A stretch of 21,205 nucleotides of DNA from Bodo saltans (GCA_001460835.1 CYKH01001150.1:1-21205); one strand, 5' to 3'. Shown: positions 10,449-19,078, counted from the first letter of the stretch. Numbers and translations are program-made. The notes: generated by a model not told the origin, from the letters alone.

Positions 10449-10508
10449 GTTTTTGTGTTCGTTTTTTCTTTTGTTTTTTTTCGTTCATTCACATTACGCG
10501 GCACACAG
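10449..10508 (+). promoter_or_regulatory. Candidate trans-splice acceptor upstream of NFU1
   Basis: A long T-rich tract (about 10449-10490) is followed by AG at 10507-10508, 34 bases before the NFU1 ATG. This is the arrangement expected of a spliced-leader acceptor in kinetoplastids. It also argues that the open frame upstream of 10543 is leader rather than coding. Confidence 0.5.
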
Positions 10509-10542
10509 CAACAAGAAAACGAAACAAATCACAATAATACCA

Positions 10543-11901
10543 ATGAGGAGAGCATTTTCCAGGAGGCAAATTTCAGTGGTCGAGCCGACGACAAAAAGAC
10601 GGGCGATGCCTTCACAATGTTGCGCACATCGTGGTACTGGTGTCGGTGCTGCTGCGCCAACGACAGCATCTTCATCTTCGTCCTCCGGCTGCGTGGCTTC
10701 GAACGTTTCTTCTTCCTCCCACATGATTCGGCGGCACGCTCAACGCGGTGGCGTCGTGGAGTGTGGGAATCCAACTTACTTGTCGTTCCATTCACTTGTC
10801 TCGTCCCATCGCGGCTACCTGGTCCGATTCGACACCACACCAAACGATGAATGCATGAAGTTCTTTGTCGACGAGGAAAGCGGAAATACAGAAGGATTTC
10901 TTCGAGAATATCTTGCAGAGCGTCGCGCTCAACTTCAGCAGCAAGACCAATCTGCTTCGTCGTCTCCTTCGACGGGCGTCGCAGCTGCCATGACGATGTC
11001 ATTTGACAGTACGAACAGTTTTCAAAGTCCCCTTGCAGACGCCATTATCACCAACCTGCCCATGGTAGAAGAAGTAACCATCGGGGCTCACTTTATTACA
11101 GTTCGTAGAATGATTGACGAGGAATACGAAGTGCAACTTCGTGAAGCGCTGGCGACGGAAGCGCAAATGTCTGCGACGCCAATGAAACCCCAGGATGTGA
11201 TCAACGGGGCGATGGGTGCGTGTGCGACACGAGAAGATGGATCGACCACTTGCGACACTGGCACTGCATCGGCAGGAACCGATCAGCAGACGACATCCAC
11301 CACAAGCAGCAGCGGCAATGGGACCATTACGCTGGATGAAGCCCAAATTCAAACTCTCCTTAAGAGCGCAGAGTGGCCTGAGTTGAAATTTTCCGTTTCC
11401 GCGATCATCGCAGATCACTTGTACAGTGGCGCACCCCACATCACCCTCGACGCACCGCATCCTCACGGAGACACCCTTCCCTCGTCCTCCGACTCTGAGC
11501 TCGTTGCCGCCATCAAAGAGCTCATCGCCACGATGATCCGTCCTGAACTGCAAAAGGATGGTGGGGACATTCGATACATTGGATTCGAAGAAGACGGCAA
11601 CCGTACGATGAGCATTGAGCTCCTTGGAGCATGTAAGACGTGCAAGTCTAGTAAGACGACGCTGCAAGATTTGATTGAGCGCACAACGCGTCATTACATT
11701 CCCGAGGTGTTGGCGATCGACGCGTTCGTGAAGAAGCGAGGCAAGATGGTGTCGCTCCTCACTGGTGAGTCAGTTCCGTTACCGTCACATAATAATGACG
11801 ACGACGACGACGAGCCAGAGGTTGCAGAGACTGCTGCTGTTGGCAACGACAAAACTGTTGCAGAAGGAACTCCAGCCAAAACCGTTACAAGTGTTTTGTA
11901 G
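10543..11901 (+). CDS. NFU1: NFU1-like mitochondrial iron-sulfur cluster scaffold/carrier
   Basis: NFU1 carries 4Fe-4S clusters to mitochondrial targets such as lipoate synthase. The N-terminus from ATG 10543 is Arg/Ser-rich (MRRAFSRRQISVVEP), consistent with a mitochondrial targeting peptide. The Nfu N domain is seen in TTPNDECMKFFVDEESG and VEEVTIGAHFITVRR, and the NifU C-terminal domain in IRPELQKDGGDIRYIGFEED. The cluster-binding CxxC is C364 and C367 in GACKTCKSS, followed by HYIPEVLAI. The 452-residue product is longer than the roughly 250-residue human protein, because of a Ser/Ala-rich N-terminus, a linker of about 75 residues inside the Nfu N domain (Thr/Ser/Gly-rich), and an acidic C-terminal tail. 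The open frame extends upstream to 10381, but that part is T-rich leader. Confidence 0.92.
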   Translation: MRRAFSRRQISVVEPTTKRRAMPSQCCAHRGTGVGAAAPTTASSSSSSGCVASNVSSSSHMIRRHAQRGGVVECGNPTYLSFHSLVSSHRGYLVRFDTTPNDECMKFFVDEESGNTEGFLREYLAERRAQLQQQDQSASSSPSTGVAAAMTMSFDSTNSFQSPLADAIITNLPMVEEVTIGAHFITVRRMIDEEYEVQLREALATEAQMSATPMKPQDVINGAMGACATREDGSTTCDTGTASAGTDQQTTSTTSSSGNGTITLDEAQIQTLLKSAEWPELKFSVSAIIADHLYSGAPHITLDAPHPHGDTLPSSSDSELVAAIKELIATMIRPELQKDGGDIRYIGFEEDGNRTMSIELLGACKTCKSSKTTLQDLIERTTRHYIPEVLAIDAFVKKRGKMVSLLTGESVPLPSHNNDDDDDEPEVAETAAVGNDKTVAEGTPAKTVTSVL

Positions 11902-12030
11902 CTTGAAACACTGGGGAGGGGGGAACGTGCGAAGAATAATGGCAAACTCCATATTGATCAATCGTTTCGTTTTTTTGGACAACATCATTCTCACACAAAA
12001 ACACCGGTGAAATTGTTCGCTCTTTAAATT

Positions 12031-12084
12031 ATTTTTTTACGCTGCTGACTCGCGCAAGAACGGACAACAAAAAAAATTTTTTTT
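12031..12084 (+). promoter_or_regulatory. Candidate trans-splice acceptor and A8T8 tract before S1P lyase
   Basis: A T-rich tract at about 12031-12049 precedes AG at 12057-12058, a plausible spliced-leader acceptor 39 bases before the ATG. Between them and the start lies a perfect palindromic run of eight A (12069-12076) then eight T (12077-12084). This could be a chance homopolymer pair. Confidence 0.4.
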
Positions 12085-12096
12085 ATCGTATTCATT

Positions 12097-13578
12097 ATGG
12101 CATCTACTCTTCGAGAGCTGCTCAATCAAAACTTAAAACATAGTGAGCCATCAGTGTTGGTTGCCTACACCGTCGCTGGTACGCTCGCTGCTGTCGCAGC
12201 CATTCGACTGGCTGAAAACGGTGAACTGCTTGAGCGCTCCAAGCTTGCCGTGTTCCGCCTAGGTCGCAAGCTACTTCAGCCGATCATCAACAAAGAAATC
12301 GACAAAGCTGCGAGTGGGCTCACGTTCCCCTCCGCTGACGGTGAGCACTACTTCCAAGCGATCCCAGCCGAAGGCCTCTCATCGGATGTTGTGGTTCAAA
12401 TTTCAGACCGGCTGCATGAAACGCTGGACAAGAAGATGGATGATCAGCTTCTCTCCGGTGTTGTCTACTGGGGCACGGTCAACCACCACAAAGCGTTCAT
12501 GAAGATCTTGGACACCCACCTGTGGGCCAACCCACTCTTTGCGGATTATTTCGGCGCCACCCGTAAGATGGAAGCTGAGGTGACCACCATGACATTGTCA
12601 TTGTTCGTGCCTCTTCCCCAGACAATGGCCGCGTCGTATGCTCTTGGAGGAACCGAGTCTGTGCTCCTAGCGATGCTGGCGTACCGCAATCAGGCGCTGG
12701 CCCAAGGCATTGAGCGCCCGGAGGTGGTGTGCGCAGCAACCGCCCATCCCGCCTTTGATAAAGCGGAGCAGTATTTTGGGATGCGCCTCGTGAAAGTGCC
12801 CACTGACCCCGTCACAAAGAAGATTATCGTCTCTGAGGTGGAAAAGGCCATCACCAGCCGCACCGTCGCTATCGTGGGCTCAACGCCTTTGAAAGGTAAG
12901 CCACACGACCTACTGTAGCGACCTGAGAGGCTCCAACGTGACGCTGTGTTGCAACCCGAGGTGCATCTGCGCACGGAACCACCAAAATAGTAAGTCAAAT
13001 ACCCACGACGACCTATCGAAGACGTGGTCGTTGATTTTAGAGTACCTGGTGTGACCAGCATCTCTGCAGACATTCATAAATGGGGCGGTGCTCCTAAAGG
13101 CGCGAGCTGTGTGATGTTCCGAACAAAGGAACTTCGCCGCTTTCACACCTTTGCGTTCCCGGACTACCCAGGTGGTTTGTATGTGACCTCGGGTGTGTCT
13201 GGATCAAGGCCCGGCTATGTGACCGCGTGCGCATGGGCTGCACTGTTGCTCAACGGACAGAACGGTTTCGTGGATGGATGCCGGCAAGTCGTGTCCACAA
13301 CCCGCTACATCGCCGAGCGCCTCGTCAAGATCCCTGGCCTCGTCCTTCTGTGCCCTACCGCAGAAACCACCGTCATCCCCTTCACCTCACAGGTCTTCGA
13401 TATTTATCAACTCATGAAGAACTGCGGAAAGCGAGGGTTTCTGTTGAACCCCCTCCAATTTCCATGCGGCGTCCACCTGGGCGTCACGATGGAGCACGCG
13501 AAGCCTGGCGTCGCAGATCAGTTCCTGGCTGTTGTTCGCGAGGAGGCAGAATTATTGCAGCTCCGCTCGTTCTTCTGA
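12097..13578 (+). CDS. SGPL1: Sphingosine-1-phosphate lyase, frame interrupted by a same-direction complemented block
   Basis: The enzyme is a PLP-dependent lyase of the ER membrane that splits sphingosine-1-phosphate into a long-chain aldehyde and phosphoethanolamine, ending sphingolipid breakdown. A transmembrane helix lies at about residues 19-38. The upstream catalytic part shows GGTESVLLAMLAYRNQA, TAHPAFDKAEQYFGMRLVKVP and VGSTP. The downstream part shows DFRVPGVTSISADIHKWG, with the PLP lysine as K328, then SGSRPGYVTACAWAALLLNGQNG and FDIYQLM. Both parts are in the same frame, 494 codons in all including the stop. As written, the frame stops at TAG 12916-12918 because bases 12889-13016 are complemented. 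Complementing them in place fills exactly the missing family segment, including the PLP-contacting aspartate of HVDA (residue 291). Family assignment is firm; as presented the gene would not encode a working enzyme. Confidence 0.93.
12889..13016 (+). other. Block of 128 bp whose complement, read in the SAME direction, encodes the missing S1P lyase segment
   Basis: Read forward, the block gives in-frame stops (TAG 12916, TAG and TAA at 12988-12993) and no family similarity. Swapping A with T and G with C at each position, without reversal, gives 42 sense codons with no stop. They begin NFPFGVLDDI, continue with ALRHNVGLHVDACLGGF and end FMGAAG. The last two complemented bases (TA, from 13015-13016) join the native C at 13017 to make Tyr, as in the AGY of the family, and the native frame resumes with EDVVVDFRV. 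The right edge is fixed, because complementing 13017 too would give TAG. The left edge is 12889 or 12888, because CCT and CCA both encode Pro. The 48 codons between STP and DFR match the family spacing closely (49 in the human enzyme as I recall it). Confidence 0.95.
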
Positions 13579-14001
13579 CCTAAGTTATTCTTCGTACTAC
13601 GCAACTAAATACCGTCATGCGTTCCTCACGGTCTAGCGTCGTAGTAATACCTACACGATTCCGCAATACAACTGCGGATAATAGCTTTGCTCGGGATGCT
13701 TGTACCTCTTCGGGTGATTCTTCTCACGAGTTGCTAGTGATAGTTGAGCTTAGCAGCGAGCATCAAGTTTTTTTGACCTGGTTATTCACGGTGAGTGGCA
13801 TGCATGATTCGCTTGGAGGACCCTGTCGAGAGAGTTTCAACTCAATTGGGCTCTTTGTTATCGGAACTAGTGCCTCATGCTCTTCTGATTCGTTAAAAAT
13901 GATTCGCATGATTTTCCTCGTATTATCTAGTATTGCTCTTTCTTTGCGGTTTTTGTTTGAAGTACGCGTATTTTATTCGAAGTACGCGAGTCATTCAAGG
14001 A
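13579..14001 (+). other. Intergenic region with a weak 135-codon ORF
   Basis: This 423-bp gap separates S1P lyase from the small ORF. An ATG-started frame (13617-14024) spans most of it and overlaps the next start by 23 bases. Its product has a hydrophobic stretch near the C-terminus (MIRMIFLVLSSIALSLRF) but no family I recognise. A T-rich tract at about 13936-13958 followed by AG dinucleotides (13960-13961, 13980-13981) could be the splice acceptor for the 14002 gene. The 10-mer gaagtacgcg occurs at 13959-13968 and 13979-13988. I favour non-coding UTR over a gene. Confidence 0.35.
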
Positions 14002-14196
14002 ATGGCAAAGGGAGGCGACTTTGATTGGCAGCAAGCTGCTATGGATGAGCAAGCTGAAGCGGCCAATGTTCCCGGTCATCTGAACATCAACTTCAACATG
14101 AATATTGATTACACCCCTGGAGTTGGTGGGAATAGTGACCTTGCAGGGATTGTTGGGATGTTGGAAAATCTTATTGGTGGAAATCAAACCCAGTAA
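14002..14196 (+). CDS. Small unrecognised protein (64 residues)
   Basis: The ATG at 14002 opens a 64-residue acidic, Asn/Gly-rich protein beginning MAKGGDFDWQQAAMDEQAEA and ending with an amphipathic stretch (DLAGIVGMLENLIGG). I recognise no family. It has no signal peptide or membrane segment. Support for its being real is the splice-acceptor-like sequence just upstream, good codon-level composition compared with the flanking AT-rich DNA, and its position on the common coding strand. The frame stays open upstream to about 13933, but that part is T-rich and hydrophobic and looks like leader. It may equally be a chance ORF. Confidence 0.5.
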   Translation: MAKGGDFDWQQAAMDEQAEAANVPGHLNINFNMNIDYTPGVGGNSDLAGIVGMLENLIGGNQTQ

Positions 14197-14420
14197 GAAG
14201 AAAGTGGTTTATAACATCTCCCAGCAACCAGCCACCTGTCGCCGCGTTCCCGAGTAATCAACAGGAAGAGTGCTTCAAAGTGTGAACTCTTTCTCGCTCA
14301 CTGTCTCATTTTTCAAAAATTGCAATTGTCTCTATTTTGTACACACACATCAAGAGCTCAATGCTGTCTCTCTGAAAAAATTCCCGAAGTTTTTTTTATC
14401 CTCACAAATATCTGTTTGTT

Positions 14421-14447
14421 GTTGTTGTTTTTTTTTTGGCTTGAAAG
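14421..14447 (+). promoter_or_regulatory. Candidate trans-splice acceptor for the 14486 gene
   Basis: A GTT/T-rich tract (14421-14438) is followed by AG at 14446-14447, 38 bases before the ATG ATG start. The whole 14197-14485 gap is AT-rich and shows nothing else I can name. Confidence 0.45.
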
Positions 14448-14485
14448 AGTGATTGTGACAAAGGGGGTACTGAAAAACGCCACAC

Positions 14486-16690
14486 ATGATGAGCAATGGC
14501 GGTGTTAACGCCACAACCCCAAGACCATCGTGGTCTCATCCTACTTCCCACTCTTCTTCTTTCTTGGCGTCGTCAACAACATATCACCATCATGACGACA
14601 CGATGTCACATCAAGTACTTCCCACTCTTGAAGATGACTGGAGCTCCGCTACCTTCCTCACTCAGCTGCGAGACAACATCAACAACTCAACCTCAGCGTC
14701 AGCAACATCGTCTACTCGTCAGAATGGCGCCAGTGATCGGCAGCGCAGAGCATTGATCACGCAGTCGTTTCGAGAACTGTTTTTCCCGCACCAAGCCACA
14801 TCGTCGACCTCTGGTGCTCGTCACAACCAGCTCAGCTCCAACACCGCACAGCAGCGCGCGAGAGTTCTACTCGCCCCACTATTTTCGAACCGCCTGGTAG
14901 AAGATTTAGACGAGGCGGTGCGCGTTCCTTGGACTCAGTGCCACAAAGCAATACTTCACGACGTCACTTTGAAGTTAAATTCGTCTGACTCCGCGACGTC
15001 GTCGTCGTCTGGACGTTTTCTTCCGTCGGAGTCACAATTTGCGGCGTCACTCATGGAACATTACTACCCAAACAGCGCCTCATCCGCCTTGTCTGGTGAC
15101 GCCGACGACGAGGATGACAGCGATGATGATGAGACGAAATTGAAGCGACTAGGAGGAGGGCTACTCTCCGCCAGCGGTGTGCATCGCACGGTATCTGCAC
15201 TTAACGCGTCATGGGACGCATGGGATGAAATTGTAGAGCGCAACACACACAGCAACAACACACACAACAGTGCTCTTCTTGCTTGTGAGGAGCAACCCCA
15301 TGATGCAGCAGCAGCAGCCCAAACGATGTGGATGCTGCGTGGAGCCATTCGATCTCGCCTCCATGAAGACATGCAAAAGGAAGACGAGGTCGTGAATGAC
15401 GACAGAAAAGGTGGCGGTTGTAGTAGTGCAGTGGTCCGCTGTGCGGCAACATCGCTGGAGATGGACCTTGCCACATCCGCATCATTGAATACAGCAACAT
15501 TGTTAACAGGTGGTGCAGCTGCAGGAGATGGCAGTCACTGGTCGTCTGTTGCAGGGGCGATCCCCGCTTGGATGGGAACCCTCTGCTGCCCTGCGTTGGT
15601 GGCGCCTGCCAAACGAATGGCTGATCCGCTGCCCTCACAAGCTGCTGCTCGGCACCACCATCACCACCAACATGCCCGCGACAAAGCCTTCGATCCAGCA
15701 GAAATGGCACAACGATCGTTGGCGGCATCCTCTGCGTGGTACAACGGCAGTAGTGTCGCTCACCCCTCTTCTGCTGCTCATGGTGCCATTTCATCATCCC
15801 AGTATGATCCCTTTTCGACTCACTCCTACTATGCGGCAGGTAAGGTAGTCCCTATGGATGCGGTCGTCACAAGCGTCGTGTACTCGTCTGGCGCTGGCAC
15901 TGTAGAGAGCCGCACCAGTAGGCAAGAGGAGCCCCGTGAGAGCGCCGAGCGTGCATGGCTTACCAGCCAACTGGGGTCATCGCCCAGCGATGTGAACTAC
16001 GCCACTGATAATCATGCTGGTGGTGGTGGTGATGGACGTTACTCCGCCGCCTTTACCATGCCAACAGAAGACGAAGTGGAAGAAGACAGCGCACTCGCTC
16101 GAGCACTACGAGTGCATGCTGCGGAAGATGTCAGAACCACTGATGCTCCCTCCGCTCGACCTTTCGATGGCAATGGCGCCAGTGCAGTGGAACGGCAGCA
16201 GCGGGGTGATGACGGTGTTGTACAAGTTGGCGCTCATCAGCGCCTCGTATTTCGCCGAGGCCAATTGGTTTTGGAACATAAGAATCCGCCACCGAAGGGA
16301 AAGGCAACAGACACGACAGCGAAGCGACACAGGACAGAAGGAAAGTCTCAGTTTGTTGAACTGCAGCAAGAAATAGAACCCACCGACAGAACCACAACAA
16401 CAACAAAAACAAGACGAACACACAGTCCAACAACACCTGTTGCGGATACAACAAGCGACTCCGTCGCCACAGCGTCCACCTCAATCGCCGAAGACGAACG
16501 TCATCAGCATCACGCCGCATTGCCCAGTGACCAATTGGCCCAACAGACGATGGATGATGAAGTGCTTCTCTCCCTCCGGCGCATGACACTGGAAGAAGCG
16601 CAAATCACTGTGCAAGTCATTGCTCAACGGTGGGGCCCAGCTTGTGCCAGCCTATGCGATGCACTGAAAGTTGGCCTTGACGGGTTGTGA
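14486..16690 (+). CDS. Unrecognised 734-residue low-complexity protein
   Basis: This is a long single frame with two consecutive ATGs at its start. I do not recognise the family. The protein is rich in Ser, Ala, Thr, His and Asp. An acidic run (GDADDEDDSDDDET) lies near residue 205, and a His-rich run (RHHHHHQHARD) near residue 390. A short basic region (KGKATDTTAKRHR) near residue 607 could be a nuclear localisation signal. The most ordered parts look like the early SFRELFFPH region (about residues 91-99), RLVFRRGQLVLEHKN near residue 590, and the C-terminal helix-rich segment (LRRMTLEEAQITVQVIAQRW). There is no signal peptide or membrane helix. The length without stops and the strand agree with a true gene; the function is unknown. 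Confidence 0.75.
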   Translation: MMSNGGVNATTPRPSWSHPTSHSSSFLASSTTYHHHDDTMSHQVLPTLEDDWSSATFLTQLRDNINNSTSASATSSTRQNGASDRQRRALITQSFRELFFPHQATSSTSGARHNQLSSNTAQQRARVLLAPLFSNRLVEDLDEAVRVPWTQCHKAILHDVTLKLNSSDSATSSSSGRFLPSESQFAASLMEHYYPNSASSALSGDADDEDDSDDDETKLKRLGGGLLSASGVHRTVSALNASWDAWDEIVERNTHSNNTHNSALLACEEQPHDAAAAAQTMWMLRGAIRSRLHEDMQKEDEVVNDDRKGGGCSSAVVRCAATSLEMDLATSASLNTATLLTGGAAAGDGSHWSSVAGAIPAWMGTLCCPALVAPAKRMADPLPSQAAARHHHHHQHARDKAFDPAEMAQRSLAASSAWYNGSSVAHPSSAAHGAISSSQYDPFSTHSYYAAGKVVPMDAVVTSVVYSSGAGTVESRTSRQEEPRESAERAWLTSQLGSSPSDVNYATDNHAGGGGDGRYSAAFTMPTEDEVEEDSALARALRVHAAEDVRTTDAPSARPFDGNGASAVERQQRGDDGVVQVGAHQRLVFRRGQLVLEHKNPPPKGKATDTTAKRHRTEGKSQFVELQQEIEPTDRTTTTTKTRRTHSPTTPVADTTSDSVATASTSIAEDERHQHHAALPSDQLAQQTMDDEVLLSLRRMTLEEAQITVQVIAQRWGPACASLCDALKVGLDGL

Positions 16691-16780
16691 AAGCGAGAGA
16701 CTCGTCGTCCCTCGCATTTTCTTTTTTCCTAAGCAAAAATTTCTCTGGATTTTTTCACGTCGACTGTGAGCAGACCGTCA

Positions 16781-16836
16781 GTGCTTTCTTTTTTCAAGTT
16801 GACCAAAGTCAACCAAACATTCATAATCTTCTCCAG
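16781..16836 (+). promoter_or_regulatory. Candidate trans-splice acceptor for the first surface-protein gene
   Basis: A pyrimidine run (about 16784-16795) precedes AG at 16797-16798, and a second pyrimidine-AG (cttctccag) ends at 16836, directly against the ATG. The first would leave a 38-base leader and the second none, so the first is more likely. Confidence 0.45.
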
Positions 16837-18759
16837 ATGAGAACGCTCCTCCTAGTATGTTCCATTGTTGGATGGCTTGCTGCATGCGTCGTCTCCAGCA
16901 ACGAGACGCTCATCACAACCTTCAGTATCTACAACCCGCAATACCCGCAATACACGTACTTCCCTTCCATTTTTGAGGGATACAATATCAACGACTGTGT
17001 CCCCGACACGTTGAGCGTCGATGGCGTCCTGCTGAATTCCTCTTTGACTTACGACCAGAAAGTGAGACTCTTCACTTCGAAGATATCGCACGCATGTCCG
17101 TTTCTTCAGGGTAATCCGTTCTTTTCTGCAGTGCCCACGCTCCACTTCGATTTCACATTTTCGAACAGCAGATCATCGCTGTGGTCTAACGAAACGGCTG
17201 GGGAACCTGCGATCCAATGCGGTTTGGCGTGCAATGTGACAACTAGTGCAACCGTCGCAGCAGCGACTGCTATCATCCTGCCGGGGGTTCCAAATACGTT
17301 CCAAGATCAAACGTTGAATCAGACGCGGTGGTACAACAGCGTGACTGGACAAATCATTAGATCGACAAGCGTGATTGCAAACTTCACAAGGGTAACTTGT
17401 AATGTGTTCAACTCCTCGCTCGAGACCGGATTGTTGTTTCCACAGGGATTTGACGACGGGGTGTGCACCGCCTACATTCAGTACAACACGTCTTACTGGG
17501 AGAATGCAACCGTCTTTGCAGCTCCCAGAAACTTTACGGTGTTGTTTACGGAGAGCCTGATCATTGGTCAAGTCCCAACAAATATCACGTTTCAACTTCC
17601 TTACGTATCCACATGCCCCGTGTACCTCACAGAGCCGGTGAATGTAGCGCAGTCGTCCCTCTATTATGTGCCAAGGATCTTTTTTGACGTGTCCTTTGGT
17701 TCGACTGGTAATATCGTGAGGCCGTCGGGAGTCGATGTAGCCCTCACGAAATTACAGTGCGAGGTTGTTGGTGGTGTCGCTGTAATCAAGGGGCAGCTAG
17801 GAGTTTCAGAGACCGATCACTTCTTTTCTTGGATCCTTGATCAAGGAGATCAACCAGCCACTTCCATCAACATCAGTTCTATGACACTAGTCTACTGGGG
17901 AGCATCTATTGATCTCAACATGAACCTGATTGTCGCACCAAGCGCAACAATTCAAGTCCTCCCAGGATTCTCACCTGGTAATTCATCTTGGACACCCTTT
18001 GTTGATTACTCGTCCGCTACATGGGCGCACAACTCCTCGAGATGCTACACGACCACCCCTCGAGCTGCTGATGGGACAATTACGACCCTGATGGCAGGCC
18101 TTAGTTGCAGTATCAAGAACCGTTACTACATTTCTTTGTACTTGCTGAATGCCACAGCGTTTTGCTGCGACACTTGGGCCGACAGTAACTCGTTTGTGTG
18201 GCCAAACTACGTGCAAGTCGAACTGACTCGCTCTGGACTCGGCGCAAAGGACGTGGTGTGGTTCGTGGACACCAGCGGCATCACGCCCACAATGATGACG
18301 CCTGCCCCCGCAACCTCATCGCCTGGCGGCACCAACAACTCTAATGAGACAAACAACACCAACGCAACGCCAACGCCTGGTGGTGTTGGACGTGACGACA
18401 GCAGCAGCAGTGGTGGAAGCGGCGGCGGTGGCACAGCAAACGTTGGGGCGATCCTCGGGGGCACACTGTCCGGTGTCGTCGTCATCGTGGCTGCGATCGT
18501 CGCGTATTTCTACTGCGTCTGGAAGCCGAGGCAGGACGCACTAGAGATCGAGTACGCGAAGAATGCAGCAAGCGGCGCGACGTTCACTCCCCTCCACCTG
18601 AGGGAAATGACCGTTGGGCTGTTGAGGGAGGAGGAGGAGACCAGCATTGATCCATCGGGTGTCACGGGCAATCAAAGCAATAGTAGCGTCTTGCTGGGCC
18701 TTCACGACGCTCATGCCGCGGATAACGTATCGGTTGAGGACAACAACGTGACTTTGTGA
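16837..18759 (+). CDS. Type I surface glycoprotein, tandem family member 1
   Basis: The 640-residue protein has an N-terminal signal peptide (about residues 1-20). A Cys-containing ectodomain of about 480 residues carries many N-glycosylation sequons. A low-complexity Ser/Thr/Asn/Gly stalk spans about residues 488-535. One transmembrane helix starts near residue 536 (VGAILGGTLSGVVVIVAAIV), and a cytoplasmic tail of about 75 residues follows. I chose ATG 16837 because it begins the signal peptide; the frame upstream is T-rich leader. Motifs shared with the downstream paralogue include FDDGVCTA, YWENATVFAAPRN, SSWTPFVDYSS and LNATAFCCDT, with matching cysteines. I recognise no named domain. It is likely a cell-surface protein of a multicopy family; ligand and role are unknown. 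Confidence 0.85.
   Translation: MRTLLLVCSIVGWLAACVVSSNETLITTFSIYNPQYPQYTYFPSIFEGYNINDCVPDTLSVDGVLLNSSLTYDQKVRLFTSKISHACPFLQGNPFFSAVPTLHFDFTFSNSRSSLWSNETAGEPAIQCGLACNVTTSATVAAATAIILPGVPNTFQDQTLNQTRWYNSVTGQIIRSTSVIANFTRVTCNVFNSSLETGLLFPQGFDDGVCTAYIQYNTSYWENATVFAAPRNFTVLFTESLIIGQVPTNITFQLPYVSTCPVYLTEPVNVAQSSLYYVPRIFFDVSFGSTGNIVRPSGVDVALTKLQCEVVGGVAVIKGQLGVSETDHFFSWILDQGDQPATSINISSMTLVYWGASIDLNMNLIVAPSATIQVLPGFSPGNSSWTPFVDYSSATWAHNSSRCYTTTPRAADGTITTLMAGLSCSIKNRYYISLYLLNATAFCCDTWADSNSFVWPNYVQVELTRSGLGAKDVVWFVDTSGITPTMMTPAPATSSPGGTNNSNETNNTNATPTPGGVGRDDSSSSGGSGGGGTANVGAILGGTLSGVVVIVAAIVAYFYCVWKPRQDALEIEYAKNAASGATFTPLHLREMTVGLLREEEETSIDPSGVTGNQSNSSVLLGLHDAHAADNVSVEDNNVTL
18142..18444 (+). repeat. 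Conserved 3' module of surface gene 1 (pairs with 20900-21205)
   Basis: By eye, two blocks are nearly identical to the downstream paralogue. 18142-18230 matches 20900-20988 with about 6 differences in 89 bases. 18253-18444 matches 21011-21205 with about 8 differences and one 3-base indel. They encode the juxtamembrane domain and the stalk. The short stretch between the blocks differs. Confidence 0.85.
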
Positions 18760-19078
18760 ACGGGTCAATCCTCTCTTTTGGCCAACAACTGTTTCGTTAT
18801 ATATTTTTTCTTCTGTAGTTGTGTTTTGAAGTTTTTCCCCCTCCGTTTGATTACTGCGTTCCTCTCATCGATCAAAAAACTGAGCAAAGACGAGAGTAGA
18901 GCCCACAACCCTTGTCGATTTGGCACGAAAATCGAACGCTATTTGTTGAAGGTGAAGTACCACATCGCTATATTGTTGTTATTTCGTTTTTGTGTGTCCT
19001 CATTCGCGCTTTTTTTTTTGTTGTTGTGTTACACGGCGCATTGAAAAATTGAGGGTGGCCTAGATGCTATTGATTCGT

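Noticed and set aside
10999-11694. Minus-strand ORF of 231 codons.
   Set aside because: It lies wholly antisense to NFU1, which has clear domain motifs; the minus product shows no recognisable features.
12069-12084. A8T8 palindrome as a terminator hairpin or element end.
   Set aside because: It has no loop or flanking duplication and is the kind of homopolymer common in these leaders.
12097-12918. Separate truncated 273-residue gene followed by a second gene at 13024.
   Set aside because: Both parts are consecutive portions of one S1P lyase in the same frame, with the expected spacing between them.
12889-13016. Ordinary inversion of a gene segment.
   Set aside because: The reverse complement was translated in its three frames and none resembles S1P lyase; only the unreversed complement does.
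12896-13021. Spliceosomal intron in S1P lyase (GTAAGC...AG, 126 bases, frame kept).
   Set aside because: Splicing would remove about 45 residues that the family always has, including the PLP-contacting Asp, while the in-place complement of the same bases encodes exactly those residues.
15201-15797. Minus-strand ORF of 198 codons.
   Set aside because: It is antisense to the long low-complexity gene and its composition reflects the complementary simple sequence.
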